NCBI GenBank assembly: GCA_030015575.1
Contig: CM057338.1
Coordinates: 776,625,864 to 776,689,863 of the forward strand
Source of the DNA: Agapanthus africanus
Taxonomy: Eukaryota > Streptophyta > Magnoliopsida > Asparagales > Amaryllidaceae
Reading direction: 5' to 3'
Length of the DNA: 64,000 nt
Part shown: positions 10,257-21,522 of the stretch, piece after piece
How the letters are laid out: every line of letters begins with the position of its first letter
Numbering within the stretch: position 1 is the first letter of the stretch
Made by a program: the position numbers and the translations under genes
Notes under the pieces: generated by a model
Seen by the model: the letters and a program-made list of their open reading frames with translations, nothing else
The model's database searches: none
What the model was told of the DNA's origin: nothing

Positions 10257-12466
10257 TGTTGGGTTACCTATAACGGCAGCAAGGTTTCGGGTAGCATCAT
10301 CCATGCCAAGTTAAAATTTTTCCATTATAGATAACCCTAAACCTAGGATCATTACTAGAGAATCAAACCAAACTAACATGTTAACAACTTAACATTTAAG
10401 AGTTTGGGATTACAACCTTTGTAGTCCGTTCCTTCGCTTCATAAGCTCCGGGTTGAAGTCCTTTCGCTGCGATCATCATGCTCCCGAACTCCAAAGAGGC
10501 TCCATGAAGAGAATGAGGCATCTTTCTTGAAGTCTTCACTTTGTAAGATGATCTACCTTGAAGAAACTCTAACCTAAGCTCACACTTCTCTAATTATGTA
10601 TTAGTGAAGTGAACACCCTAATCTAAGTGGCTAGAATAGATGAGGATGATGAAGTAGAAATTTTGCTCTCTTTATATTTCTTTTTCTCTCAAACATTCAT
10701 CACGAAATAAAAAGCAAGAAAGCTTTTGTGAGAAGAAGAAGAAGAAGAGTTTGTGATGAATAATGAATTATTGTTGAGGTTAGAATTGCAACCAAGGGTT
10801 AAGCATGTCATGCTTAACCTATGTAGAGAATAAACTATAGGTTAGGGTTAGGGTTGGGTTAATAAATATCAAGTAAATATCTAAAGAGTGGACTTTAGTC
10901 AACAAAATAAAATATCTCAATAATATCCACATAATCTAGAATTTACCCAAAACAAAACATTAACCGTAATCCAAACCCTAGCATGGTTAATCTCAAAACC
11001 CTGGTTGCATTTGTAACCCTAACATGTTATAATATTATATATCACATATATAATATATAATGTAATAAAAGAAAATAATACAATTAACATCTATCAATGT
11101 ATTATCAAGTGAGAAAAAGAATCATTTAAGTGAGTTTATATTAGTTAATGTATTGTAATATATCACATATATAATTATATATTAAATTATCGGATCAACA
11201 TTTGATCCGATAATCCGGCTATTTTGGAAATAACCGACTAATATAACATGTATAATCTTATCGAATCAACACTTGATCCGATATCCCGGCTATATCACAT
11301 ATACCCGGCCGATATCACATATCGCGAGAATGGAATACGGTATCTCATATCGTATTAATCTTGGTCCCGCACATATCACATATGTGCTCCTACTCCGTTT
11401 TGCCTGAGCCAGGAAACCTCTGTGTAGGACTCTAAAGAATCGTTAATACACCGGCAGTAGGTGATGATCATATCAAACACCCACAAGCTGCAAGCGGTCA
11501 GCTAAACGTAACAGCCACCCGGGTATTGAGCGATCAGAAGATCAACAAGCAAGCCTGCACACACTCATGTGAATCCAATCAGTAACACTACCCTACAGTC
11601 CAATCTCTTCATATGATATGTCGCATATCCAGTCTAGGGGTGGTAAACGTCAGACCACAGTAACCGATAAGTCATGTCGATGTGAAGCTCATAACGGGTC
11701 GAGAAACTACTGATAACACTTACCAGTAGCACTCCATATTTGCCCTGGCTAGGGACTTCCAGTTATAGCCAATCGAACACAGCGCAACATCAACCCCTAA
11801 TATCGGGAGAGACGAAACCCCTCCTATCGCTCATTGCCTCCATGTGATTCGGGACTGTATCCAAAAGCCACCGTTTTGCACGTTCTCATGAACGTGGTAA
11901 GGTGGAAATCAAAGCACAGTGGGAATCATACAAGACTCTATGACGATCTCGGGTCTACAGACTAACCTGTACCAGTGTCACCAGAGAAATGCTATCTGAC
12001 GATAGGTATAATACCATCTAAGAGTTCTCGGCGAGTCCGTTCAGTGTACCCAGTCTCTACTGAGCATCCGTATACCTTCTCTGATGTCAAACACCAATGG
12101 ATATGGGATCATCCATCGCCCATCATATTGGTCGAGAAGCGTATATGCTAGTCTACTCTGGAGTATCGATGCCCTGTCTCGATACTCCCTTGACTAGGAA
12201 CAGTTATAGGATGTACTCTTGACTACCCTGGCCACACTAGTATGATCTGCATCATAGTCCTAGTAGTCGAGTACATATCCTAAGGGCTTTATCAACATGT
12301 GAGAGCAAGACAGTAAACCAATACAAGTCAACATGTTAAGACAAAATTAAACCAGATAGCATACTATCATATCGAGCAAGAAAGTCCTCTTTATATATAT
12401 CCAAGTATCCACTATAATATACATCATAGTACAACAATGGCCTCTGGGGCATATACACAACTAACA
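10257..12466 (-). repeat. 3' LTR of element B
   Basis: About 2,210 bp with ends tgttggg...actaaca, matching 18508-20731. In element orientation it has a TATA-like AAATATAAA near 10670, telomere-like CCCTAACCCTAACC at 10840-10860 and an inverted repeat at 10796-10820 upstream of that TATA. Confidence 0.93.
10796..10860 (-). promoter_or_regulatory. palindrome and telo-box-like motif in B LTR
   Basis: Arms gggttaagcatg (10796-10807) and catgcttaacct (10809-10820) form a near-perfect inverted repeat with a 1-nt centre. The 5' LTR copy (19047-19071) is perfect over 12-bp arms. About 20 bp further is ggttagggttagggttggg, resembling the plant telo-box. Both lie about 150-180 bp upstream of the TATA-like box in element orientation. 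A promoter role is inferred. Confidence 0.5.
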
Positions 12467-12479
12467 ACCTCCCACTTGC
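12467..12479 (-). other. polypurine tract of element B
   Basis: The element strand reads a CAAGTGGGAGGT run directly before the 3' LTR at 12466, matching the position and core of the tracts in A, E and F. Confidence 0.85.
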
Positions 12480-12480
12480 A

Positions 12481-13990
12481 CTAAGACCAGCTGTTGTAGT
12501 ATCTCATACCCAACATCCCGAAGAGTCTCTCAAATTGTATCTGGGGTATAGCCTTCGTGAGTGAATCCGCAGTGTTGTTCTTCATCTCAACTCTCCTGAC
12601 CTCGATCTCTCGGCAATCAACTATCTCCCGGATGAGGTGATACCGCCTCAGAATATGTCTGGATCTCTGATGGGACCTGGGTTCCTTGGCCAAAGCCACA
12701 GCTCAATTGTTATCACAATACAAAGGTATTGGATGCATAATGTACGGAACCACACTAAGTTCTGTGATGAACTTCTTGATCCAGACAGCCTCTTTGCCAG
12801 CATCGTTGGCAGCGATGTATTCAGCCTCCATCGTTGAGTCTGCCACGGTTTCTTGCTTGGAACTCTTCCAACAAACTGCCCCTCCATTTAGGGTAAAGAC
12901 AAATCCCGAGTGCGACTTAGGGTCATCCTTATCACTTTGGAAGCTCGAATTGGTAAAGGACTCCACCTGGAGTTCTCCGTTACCATACACTAAGAACATC
13001 TCCTTAGTCTTTCTCAAGTATTTGAGAATGTTCTTCAAAGCTGTCCAGTGACTCTCTCCTGGATCGGCTTGATATCTACTCACTGCACTTACTGAGCATG
13101 CTAAATCGGGTCTGGTATATAGCATCGCGTACATTATAGAGTCTACTGCCGAAGCATAGGGTATCTCTTGCATGTGAGCTCTCTCCAAATCAGTCTTAGG
13201 AGACATCTCTTTGGAAAGAGTGAGTCCAGAGATCGTGGGTAAATACCAAGGCTTGGATTCTTCCATACTAAACCTCTTTAGAATGGTGTCAATGTACCTG
13301 GATTGGGATAATCCCAGTATCCTTTTAGATCTATCTCTATAGATCTCAATCCCCAAAATGCAGGAGGCATCACCTAGATCTTTCATTGAGAATCTATGTG
13401 ATAAGAAGAGCTTGACCGAGTGCAGCATAGGAACATCATTTCCTATCAAGAGTATGTCATCCACGTACAATACGAGGAAGCCATCCTTACTCTCTGCAAC
13501 CTTCTTGTAAATACAAGGTTCATCTACGTTTTTGATGAAGTCAAACTCTTTGACTATAACATCAAAATAGATATTCTAACTCCGCGATGCCTGCTTTAAC
13601 TCGTAGATGGATTTAAGCAGCTTGCACACCTTTCCGCTGCTCCCACTATCTACGAAGCCCTCTGGTTGAGTCATGTACACGCACTCCTCTAAATCACCAT
13701 TTAGAAAGGAGGTCTTAAAATCCATTTGCCAGATTTCGTAGTCATGGTATGCAGCAATGGCAAGTAGGATCCGGATGGACTTAAGCATAGCCACTGGAGA
13801 AAAAGGTTTGTCATAATCCACACCTGGTCGTTGACAAAAACCCTTTGCAACAACTATAGCTTTGAAAGTCTCAACTTTTCCATCTACACCAAGTTTCTTC
13901 TTAAAGATCTATTTTCTCCTAATGGGTTTTACCCCTTCAGGAGCAACTTCCAAAGTCCATACTTTGTTGGTGTACATAGATTCCATTTTA
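12481..13990 (-). pseudogene. pol: element B reverse transcriptase and RNase H
   Basis: One frame is used from about 13990 to 12481, with a few stops. RT blocks are MLKSIRILLAIAAYHDYEIW and the LLKSIYELKQASRSW segment (13821-13576), then MYVDDILLIGNDVPM with the catalytic YVDD intact (from 13470). RNase H shows ADSTMEAEYIAAND, LYCDNN, an in-frame TGA where relatives have Gly (about 12702), then ALAKEPRSHQ and ADSLTKAIPQ (12699-12481). A small break near 13470-13576 separates the two RT segments. These enzymes make the DNA copy; this copy is inactive as it stands. Confidence 0.9.
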
Positions 13991-13992
13991 GA

Positions 13993-15752
13993 TCACATTG
14001 CATCCAGCCACTTCACTGAGTCTCCACTCGTGATGACCTGCTCGAAACTAGTTGGATCATCATCTTCCATGATGCAATCCTCGCTCCCACCATCTATGAG
14101 AAAACCGTAGTATCTCTCAGGTGGGTGAGGAACCCTACTAGATCGGCAGAGAGGCTGGTGTTCGTTGGGAACTATCGAATTCTCTGGTTCCACTAAATCT
14201 TCTGTTGTAGTTTGTGCTGCTGGCACTTCTTCCAGCTCTACCTCTTCGCCACTAATTTCTTTAATAAGAAATTCCTACCTAAAAAGGTGGCGTATTGAGA
14301 AACAAACACTTTTTGCTCCTCAGTGTAGTAGAAAATATATCCTTAGGAATTCTTAGGATATCCCACAAACTTGCAAAGAGCTGGTCGTGCCTCGAGTTTG
14401 TCCGGATTTTGCCTTTTGACATAGACCGGACAACCCCATATCTTAACTCATTTAAAATATGGTCTCTTCCCATTCCATATCTTATATGGTGTGGTAGGTA
14501 CAGATTTAAATGGAACTTGATTCAATAGGTATGCTGCTGTCTCAAGCGCATAACCCCAAAAGGAAATAGGTAACTCAGCAGTGCTTATCATAGAGCGCAC
14601 CATATCTAATAGGGTGCAATTCCTCCGTTCCGATACACTATTGTGCTGTGGTGTATATGGAGGAGTACGCTGAGATAGAATCCTATTCTTTTTTAGATAG
14701 TCCAGGAACTCATTGCTCAAGTATTCTCCTCCTCGATTAGATCAAAGGATCTTAATACTTTTACCCGTTTGGTTCTCGACTTCGTGCTTATATTCTCTGA
14801 ATTTCTCAAAAGCTTCAGACTTATGTTTCAACAGGAACACATGTCCGTATCTTGAGAGATCGTCAGTGAATGTAATGAAGTACGAGGCACCATTCCTGGC
14901 ATGTGTAGACATGGGACCACATACATCACTATGTATCAGTCCCAAGAGTTCCGTAACTCTTTCTCCGTGTCCACTAAACGGAGTTTTGGTCATCTTGCCT
15001 TTGAAACATGACTGGCAAGTGTCATAAGATGAAAATTCAAACGGATTCAAATATCCATCTTTATGTAACTTAGCTAATCGTGCCGCATTGATATGACCTA
15101 GTCTACAATACCACAAGAAAGATTCGTTCATTTCTGAACTTTTTCTCTTGTGTGTGCTTTGTACATTAAGTATTGTAGTTTGATTGAGAACGTATATGCC
15201 ATTATTTAACGAGCCTGATCCAATCAACTTTTGATTCAGGAAGATATTCATAATATTATCCTGTACTACAAAATTATATCCTTCTTTACTTAATAAAGAA
15301 ACTGATATAAGATTGCATATCAGGGTCGGAATGTAATAGCATTCGTTCAGAATCAATGTTTTACCATTTGGTAATACAAGGTGATATTCGCCAACTGCTT
15401 TGGCTGCAACATTTGCACCATTCCCTACTCTTATGGAATGATCACCCTCTCCCAGTTCTCTACTTTTACGTAGCCCATGTAACATATTACATATATAGGA
15501 TCCCGATTCGGTATCCAATACCCAGGACGTAGAATGAACTGAGAAACAGTTCTCGATAACTAACACACCCGAAGAAGATGCATTAGCAAGCTTATTCTCC
15601 GTTTGGGTGGCGTAAGAATCTGGATATTCTCCTATTTTCTGCTCAGTCTTATAACAATTATAAGAAAGAACAGGACCAACGTTCCCCTGCTCATTATAAT
15701 AAGCGGGTTCGGTCAATACATCCATACTATTATCTTGATTAAGACCTAACAT
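13993..15752 (-). pseudogene. pol: element B gag remnant, protease and integrase
   Basis: The frame opens with ATG at 15752 (MLGLNQDN). The first 20 residues align with the start of the gag of A and E (M-x-G-L ... LTEP-x-Y), then jump to a degenerate zinc knuckle (YNCYKTEQKIGEYPDS). The capsid part is absent. The protease site reads VLDTESGS, with Glu where Gly is expected. GAG-pre-integrase and integrase zinc finger (CRLGH, LHKDGYL, CQSCFKGK) follow, then LIHSDVCGP and a TGA in place of Arg before SNRGGEY (about 14741). The catalytic Glu block NSVSERRN lies at 14720-14448. Frame changes occur near 14450 and 14280. The last part (14226-13993) is the integrase tail and linker. Confidence 0.9.
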
Positions 15753-16195
15753 AGTCGCTACCTGGAGAGAGAGAGAGAGAGAAGAAAACACTTTAGCGTA
15801 TGCTCTTATAAGATTAGATTGGTTATTATCTTATCTAATCAGGATGGCTTCCATTGTTTTCATCAAATCTTCTTTCAAACCCTAAAAGGTATAACTAGTA
15901 GAGGTTAATTACACTTTACAAGTTCGCCAATTTTTCAGCCAGGTCAGTGTTGGTACTCTAAGGGAGGTTCCCCATGCTTTCGCACGGACCTAATTAAAAT
16001 AAACCTCATTTTCCTAGAGGCATAACACCGTAAACACCTTTCTAGACACCTACTTGATCGGCTAATTGTCATGTGTAAAACTCTCCCAGGAGTAACTCTT
16101 ACTCGCAGTGGGTATCAGGATCCAACTATCTCATAGAAGGTATGCAATCTCATTGCAAATTTCAATACTTGAAATTCCTGATAATACTTTTGTCC

Positions 16196-16433
16196 CTAGC
16201 AACTTATGACCTTAACATAGTCAACAAATCATAATTGCTAGCCAAGTTCAACCCGTCATTTCCCGATTAAATTAAACCCACCCACACGACCCTTAACATA
16301 GTCAACAAAGTCGTACGACTACCCTAATCCAATCACATCTCATGTTTTAGCAGATAAGCACTAATTAGCTACCGCACAATACGCCTTAACACAGTCAACA
16401 AACGTAGCACGAATACTAAGTAGTACTTATCTG
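16196..16433 (-). promoter_or_regulatory. three-hairpin structured RNA in the leader
   Basis: A constant core, ccttaacatagtcaacaaa (plus strand), occurs three times (16210, 16291, 16384), each time between different self-complementary arms. Hairpin 1 pairs ctagcaa+ttatga with tcataa+ttgctag (one bulge). Hairpin 2 pairs acgac with gtcgt. Hairpin 3 pairs tacg with cgta and sits inside cagataag (16351-16358)/cttatctg (16426-16433). The core can form a small inner stem (ttaac/gtcaa). Elements A, E and F keep the arrangement with different arms. Packaging or translation control is a guess. Confidence 0.7.
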
Positions 16434-16541
16434 AAATGACAGAGGGCTACGCGGGTTTTTTCAGAAAACCATGAGCGTAATGAACTTGATCTCGTTGTAG
16501 AAACAAGTGATTTTGAAAAAAGAGTGTTTTTGAGGATTTTA

Positions 16542-16805
16542 CTAGTTTCGCTAAAGAAGTCACTCCCGGTGAAGGGATCTCGGCTCTTTCCTTATCGAAT
16601 AAAGTGCAGGATATTTCACAAATACCGCTATGCAAAGCAAGAACTATAGAAGCAATCAAAAACATAACCGAGTGAGTTGTATCATCTGCTATTTTTGCTA
16701 AAGTGGTCACTCCCGGTGAAGGGATCTCGGCTCTTTCCTTATCGAATAAGGTGCTGGATATTCTACAAGGAATACCGTTAAGCAAAGCAAAAACTAGAGC
16801 TACCC
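16542..16805 (-). repeat. 147-bp tandem duplication in B leader
   Basis: Two head-to-tail copies start at 16542 and 16689. Both carry cactcccggtgaagggatct and ctctttccttatcgaata. The same duplication is in F (from 47710 and 47856) and in C (52720-52995, opposite strand). Elements A and E, which have gag, lack it. Confidence 0.85.
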
Positions 16806-16963
16806 TTTTTATAAATTTGATTCTAAAACATCTTTTAGGTTTTTTCCCTTTCATTAATCTCATTAATGAATCCCATCATTTAAGCTTCCTAAGCATCACA
16901 GAAGAAACGAAAATACAACGTACGCTTATGCCATCCGCATTCGCCACAATGTCCTGTTATGCA

Positions 16964-16986
16964 CCGTTAGGTTACTTAACTAACGG
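16964..16986 (-). promoter_or_regulatory. CCGTTAG/CTAACGG leader hairpin
   Basis: Seven-base perfect arms (16964-16970 and 16980-16986) with a 9-nt loop, further flanked by atg/cat. It recurs in A (near 24870-24895), E (near 37350-37370), F (near 48123-48145) and C. Confidence 0.6.
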
Positions 16987-18494
16987 CATACCGGGACGGG
17001 ACTAGCGCGGGTGCAAAACATAAGCAACGTTTATTATATATGATATATACAATAATAAAGCATTCATCTCACGCATATAATATGATCACATCACAGTATA
17101 TCAGCAGCAGAAGAAACATATGAAATATTGGATATAGTAGGAGGTCCGTGTTTTATTTTGAGCCTGTATAAAACATGGATTCCACGGTCGCGATGAATAG
17201 CCAAACCCACTTCCCTAGACCCCTACGAGAGCGGCAAGTAACCCTCCCAATTTTAGGGTTAGGAGACCCGGTCTCAACTCCTCGAGATGCCTCCCACTGG
17301 ACCTTAGAACCCGGTTAGTTGTGCTCCCCTCCTTGGGTTTATCCTAATGCGGAAAAGTAAATAATATACAATGGTGACATCATCCTCAACCCGGAAGTGC
17401 CCCAATAAAAGAATATTACATACAATGAACTTTACATGAATGAAAATAAAAATCCTCATCTCATATAAAAAACCCCGGCTATTCAAAACACGACGATCCA
17501 ATATAACATATCACAGCAACACATAACATCACATGTCATCAACGTAAGTAAATATGCCTATCACAATTGTCGTTGACATATAGCAACGAAAACGGCGATA
17601 TACCACATATTACACTTACGGTCGCAAAAAAGAAAGTGAAAAACTACAACATTTGGAATCCACAATCATCATAGACATCGTTAACCTGAAATATCACATA
17701 TTACGGATTTCATGCTTAACAATATGAATTCCACATATTGTATCACATTTCAGAAAAAGCTAGACGATCTTAAACATTCCGATCGAATCAACAAATATCC
17801 AAAATTTCCAAAAATGCTCAACACTTGAGCATAGTTTAGAAGTATCCATCATATGCCACAGTAGCAGTGAACCAGCCGTGGAAGGGTCAACCAATGCCTC
17901 ACTTGTGGCACCGCTAAACTACCACAAACCCTAGGGTTTAGTGGCGGTTTTGACGGTCACAAAATCGAGTTAAGGTTTTTTTCTTCTAGAGGATTCACCG
18001 CATCACTTGCACGCTATTTAAATGTTCTTTAACTTTGAAAAAGATCCAACTCTTGAAAAAATTTCAGCAAGGGAAAAAGTGGGTATTTGATATCTTTTCG
18101 AACTTTTTAACACCGTCTAAAATAACCGAAACAAAAGCTAGAATTACGAATACGAAACACTCCGAATTGCCTTTGCTAAAAGATAACATCACATGAAAAA
18201 TTAGCAAATACAAACAACACCAAAAGTATCAAAACCCAGAGCTTTAAACACTGTGCAAATTCCAGCCCTAGGGATCCGATGTGGCCGGTTTTGGGGGGGC
18301 GATCTCGGCCAAATTTTCAGGAATGGGCTAAAATTTGTACAGTGTTCATATTGTATCATATACATCACTCTGCAACTGTTTGGAACATTTTTTGACACTC
18401 TAAAAAATTTACAAAAACTAGGGTTTTTCGTCGGGTGTTTCGGAGTAGTTTCGGTTTCGTAAACTTACACTTATCCGTCTAATTCTTTAGCTAG

Positions 18495-18506
18495 GCTCTG
18501 ATACCA
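18495..18506 (-). other. primer-binding site of element B
   Basis: Plus strand gctctgatacca; its complement matches the 3' end of initiator tRNA-Met. One base separates it from the 5' LTR at 18508. Confidence 0.95.
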
Positions 18507-18507
18507 C

Positions 18508-20731
18508 TGTTGGGTTATCTACAATGGCAGCAAGGTTTCGGGTAGTATCATCCATGCCAAATTAAAAATTTTCCATTATAAATAACCCTAAACCTAGGAT
18601 CTTTACTAGAGAATCGAACCAAACTAACATGTTAACAACTTAACATCTAAGAGTTAGGGATTACAACCTTTGTAGTCCGTTCCTTCGTTTCATAAGCTTC
18701 GGGTTGAAGTACTTTCGCTTCGATCATCATGCTCCCGAACTCTATAGAGGCTCCATGAAGAGAATGAGGCATCTTGCTTGAAGTCTTCACTTTGTAAGAT
18801 GATCTATCTTGAAGAAACTCTAACCCAAGCTCACACTTCTCTAATGATGTATTAGTGAAGTGAACACCCTAATCTAAGTGGTTAGAATAGATGAGGATGA
18901 TGAAGTAGGAATTTTTCTCTCTTTATATTTCTTTTTCTCTCAAACATTCATCACGAAATAAAAAGCAAGAAAGCTTTTGTGAGAGGAAGAAGAAGAAGAG
19001 TTTGTAATGAATAATGAATTATTGTTGAGGTTAGACTTGCAACCAAGGGTTAAGCATGTCATGCTTAACCCATGTAGAGAATAAACTATAGGTTAGGGTT
19101 AGGGTTGGGTTAATAAATATCAAGTAAATATCTAAAGAGTGGACTTTAGTCAACAAATGAAAATATCTCAATAATATCCACATAATTTAGAATTTACCCA
19201 AAGCAAAACATTAACCCTAATCCAAACCCTAACATGGTTTAATCTCAAAACCCTATTTGCATTTGTAACCGTAACATGTAACAATATTATATATCACATA
19301 TATAATATATAATGTAACAAAAGAAAATAATACAATTAATATATATCACATATATATCAATGTATTATCAAGTGAGAAAAAGAATCATTTAAGTGAGCTT
19401 ATATTAGTTAATGTAATGTAATATATCACATATATAATTATACATTAAATTATCGAATCAACACTTGATCCGATAATCCGGCTATTTTGCAAATAACCGA
19501 CTAATATAACATGTATAATCTTATCGAATCAACACTTGATCCGATATCCCGGCTATATCACATATACCCGGCCGATATCACATATTGCGAGAATAGAATA
19601 CGGTATCTCATATCATATTAATTTCGGTCCCGCACATATCACATATGTGCTCCTACTCCGTTTTTCCTGAGCCAGGAAACCTCTGTGTAGGACTCTAAAG
19701 AATCGTCAATACACCGGCAGTAGGTGATGATCATATCAAACACCCACAAACTGCAAGCGGTCAGCTAAATATAACAGCCACCCGGGTATTGAGCGATCAG
19801 AAGATCAACAAGCAAGCCTGCACATACTCCTGTGAATCCAATCAGTAACACTACCGTACAGTCCGGTCTCTTCGTCTGATATGTAGCATATCCAGTCTAG
19901 GGGTGGTAAACGTCAGACCCCAGTAACCGATAAGTCGTGTCGATGTGAGGCTTATAACGGGTCGAGAAACTACTGATAACACTTACCAGTAGCACTCCGT
20001 ATCAGCCCTGGTCAGGGACTTCCAGTTATAGCCAATCAAACACAGCGCAACATCAACCCTTAATACCGGGAGAGACGAAACCCCTCCTATCACTCATTGC
20101 CTCTATGTAATTCGGGACTGTACCCAAAAGCCACCATTTTGCGCGTTCTCATGAACGTGGTAAGGTGGAAATTAAAGCACAGTGGGAATCACACAAGATT
20201 CTATGACAATCTCGAATTTACAGACTAACATGTACCAGTGTCACCAGAGAACTGCAATCTGATGATAGGTATAATACCATCTAAGAGTTCTCGGCGAGTC
20301 CGTTCAGTGTACCCAGTCTCCACTGAGCACTTGTATACCTTCTCTGATGTCAAACACCAATGGATATGGTATCATCCATCGCCCATCATATGGGTCGAGA
20401 AGCGTATACGCTAGTCTACTCTGGAGTATCGATGCCCTGTCTCGATACTCCTTCGACTAGGAACGATTATAGGATATACTCTTGAACTACCCTAGCCCCA
20501 CTAGTGTGATCTGCATCATAGTCCTAGTAATCGAGAACATATCCTAAAGGCTTTATCAACATGTGAGAGCAAGACAGTAAACCAATACAAGTCAACATGT
20601 TAAGACAAAGTGAAACCAGATAGCATACTATCATATCGAGAAAGAAAGTCCTCTCTATATATATCCAAGCATCCACTATAATATATATCATATGTAAAAC
20701 AATGACCTCTAGGGCATATACACAACTAACA
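18508..20731 (-). repeat. 5' LTR of element B
   Basis: About 2,224 bp, matching 10257-12466 with a few percent difference by eye. It is followed by the duplication ggcac at 20732. It contains the perfect palindrome gggttaagcatg-t-catgcttaaccc at 19047-19071 and the telo-box-like run at 19091-19110. Confidence 0.94.
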
Positions 20732-20736
20732 GGCAC

Positions 20737-21513
20737 CCCGCTTGGAGTCTTCCATGCTAAACCTCTTTAGGATAGTGTTAATGTACCTGGTTTGGGACAA
20801 TCCCAACCTTTTAGATCTAACCCTATAGATCTTCATGCCCAATATATACGAGGCATCACCCAGGTCCTTCATGGAGAACCTTTGTGATAAGAACAGTTTG
20901 ACCGATTGTAGCATAGGAACATCGTTTCCTATCATAAGAATGTCATCCACATACAATACGAGGAATGCGACGGTATTCCTTACAATCTTCTTATAAACAC
21001 AAGGTTCATCTGGATTTTTGACGAAATCAAACTCTTTGATGACATCAAAATAGATATTCCAACTCCGTGATGCCTGCTTCAATCCATAAATGGATTGAAG
21101 CAACCTACATGCTTTCCCGCTGCTCCCACTATCAATGAAGCCCTATGGCTGATCCATATAAACTCACTCTTTTAAATCACCATTTAGAAATGCAGTTTTA
21201 ACGTCCATCTGCCAGATTTCATAGTCGTAGTGAGCAGCAACAACAAGTAGGATCCGAATGGATTTAAGCATGGCTACAGGAAAAAAGGTTTCGTCATAGT
21301 CCAGTCCCGGTCTTCGAGGAAATCCTTTCACCACAAGCCTGCCTTATAGGTCTCCAGCTGCCCATCTACACCGATCTTTCTCTTAAAGATCCATTTGCAC
21401 CCTACGGGTTTTACCCCAGAGGGTACAACTTCTAAAGTCCATACTTTGTTGGTGTACATAGACTCCATTTCGGAACTCATGGCATCCAGACACTTCATAG
21501 AGTCGCCACTCAT
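20737..21513 (-). pseudogene. pol: element A reverse transcriptase, N-terminal part
   Basis: From 21513 leftward: MESMYTNKVWTLEVVP, GCKWIFKRKIGVDG, a frame break near 21330 and a decayed palm segment around 21100-21300. Then LQSIYGLKQASRSWN and VLYVDDILMIGNDVPM with YVDD intact (21103-20737). The frame ends at the insertion point of B after FSMEDSKRGA. The rest of RT and RNase H lies at 9496-10256. Confidence 0.92.
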
Positions 21514-21522
21514 GATAACTTG

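Larger units (their letters stand above)
15753..18494 (-). other. long 5' leader of element B
   Basis: About 2.7 kb between the primer site and the first ATG, with no supported reading frame. It holds, from the gag side: a pyrimidine tract ending CAG just before the ATG (15762-15785), the stem-loop cluster (16196-16433), a 147-bp tandem duplication (16542-16805), a strong hairpin (16964-16986) and a block near 17190-17350 shared by all the copia leaders (agacccctacgagagcggca). The leaders of A, C, E and F align with it. Confidence 0.8.
10257..20731 (-). mobile_element. Ty1/copia element B, gag-less, inserted in A
   Basis: Complete 10,475-bp minus-strand insertion with LTRs 10257-12466 and 18508-20731 and a perfect 5-bp duplication ggcac (10252-10256 and 20732-20736). 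It lies within the RT gene of A. Internal order leftward from the primer site at 18495 is a 2.7 kb leader, a short gag remnant fused to protease, integrase, RT and RNase H. Nearly all of gag is missing. YVDD in RT is intact, but stops and a frameshift break the polyprotein. Confidence 0.94.

Noticed and set aside
10840..10860. Interstitial telomere array
   Set aside because: Only about three imperfect units, at the same place in both B LTRs, so it is part of the LTR.
18253..18462. Plus-strand frame of 69 codons in the B leader
   Set aside because: Opposite to element sense, low-complexity composition, and not kept open in the A, E or F leaders.
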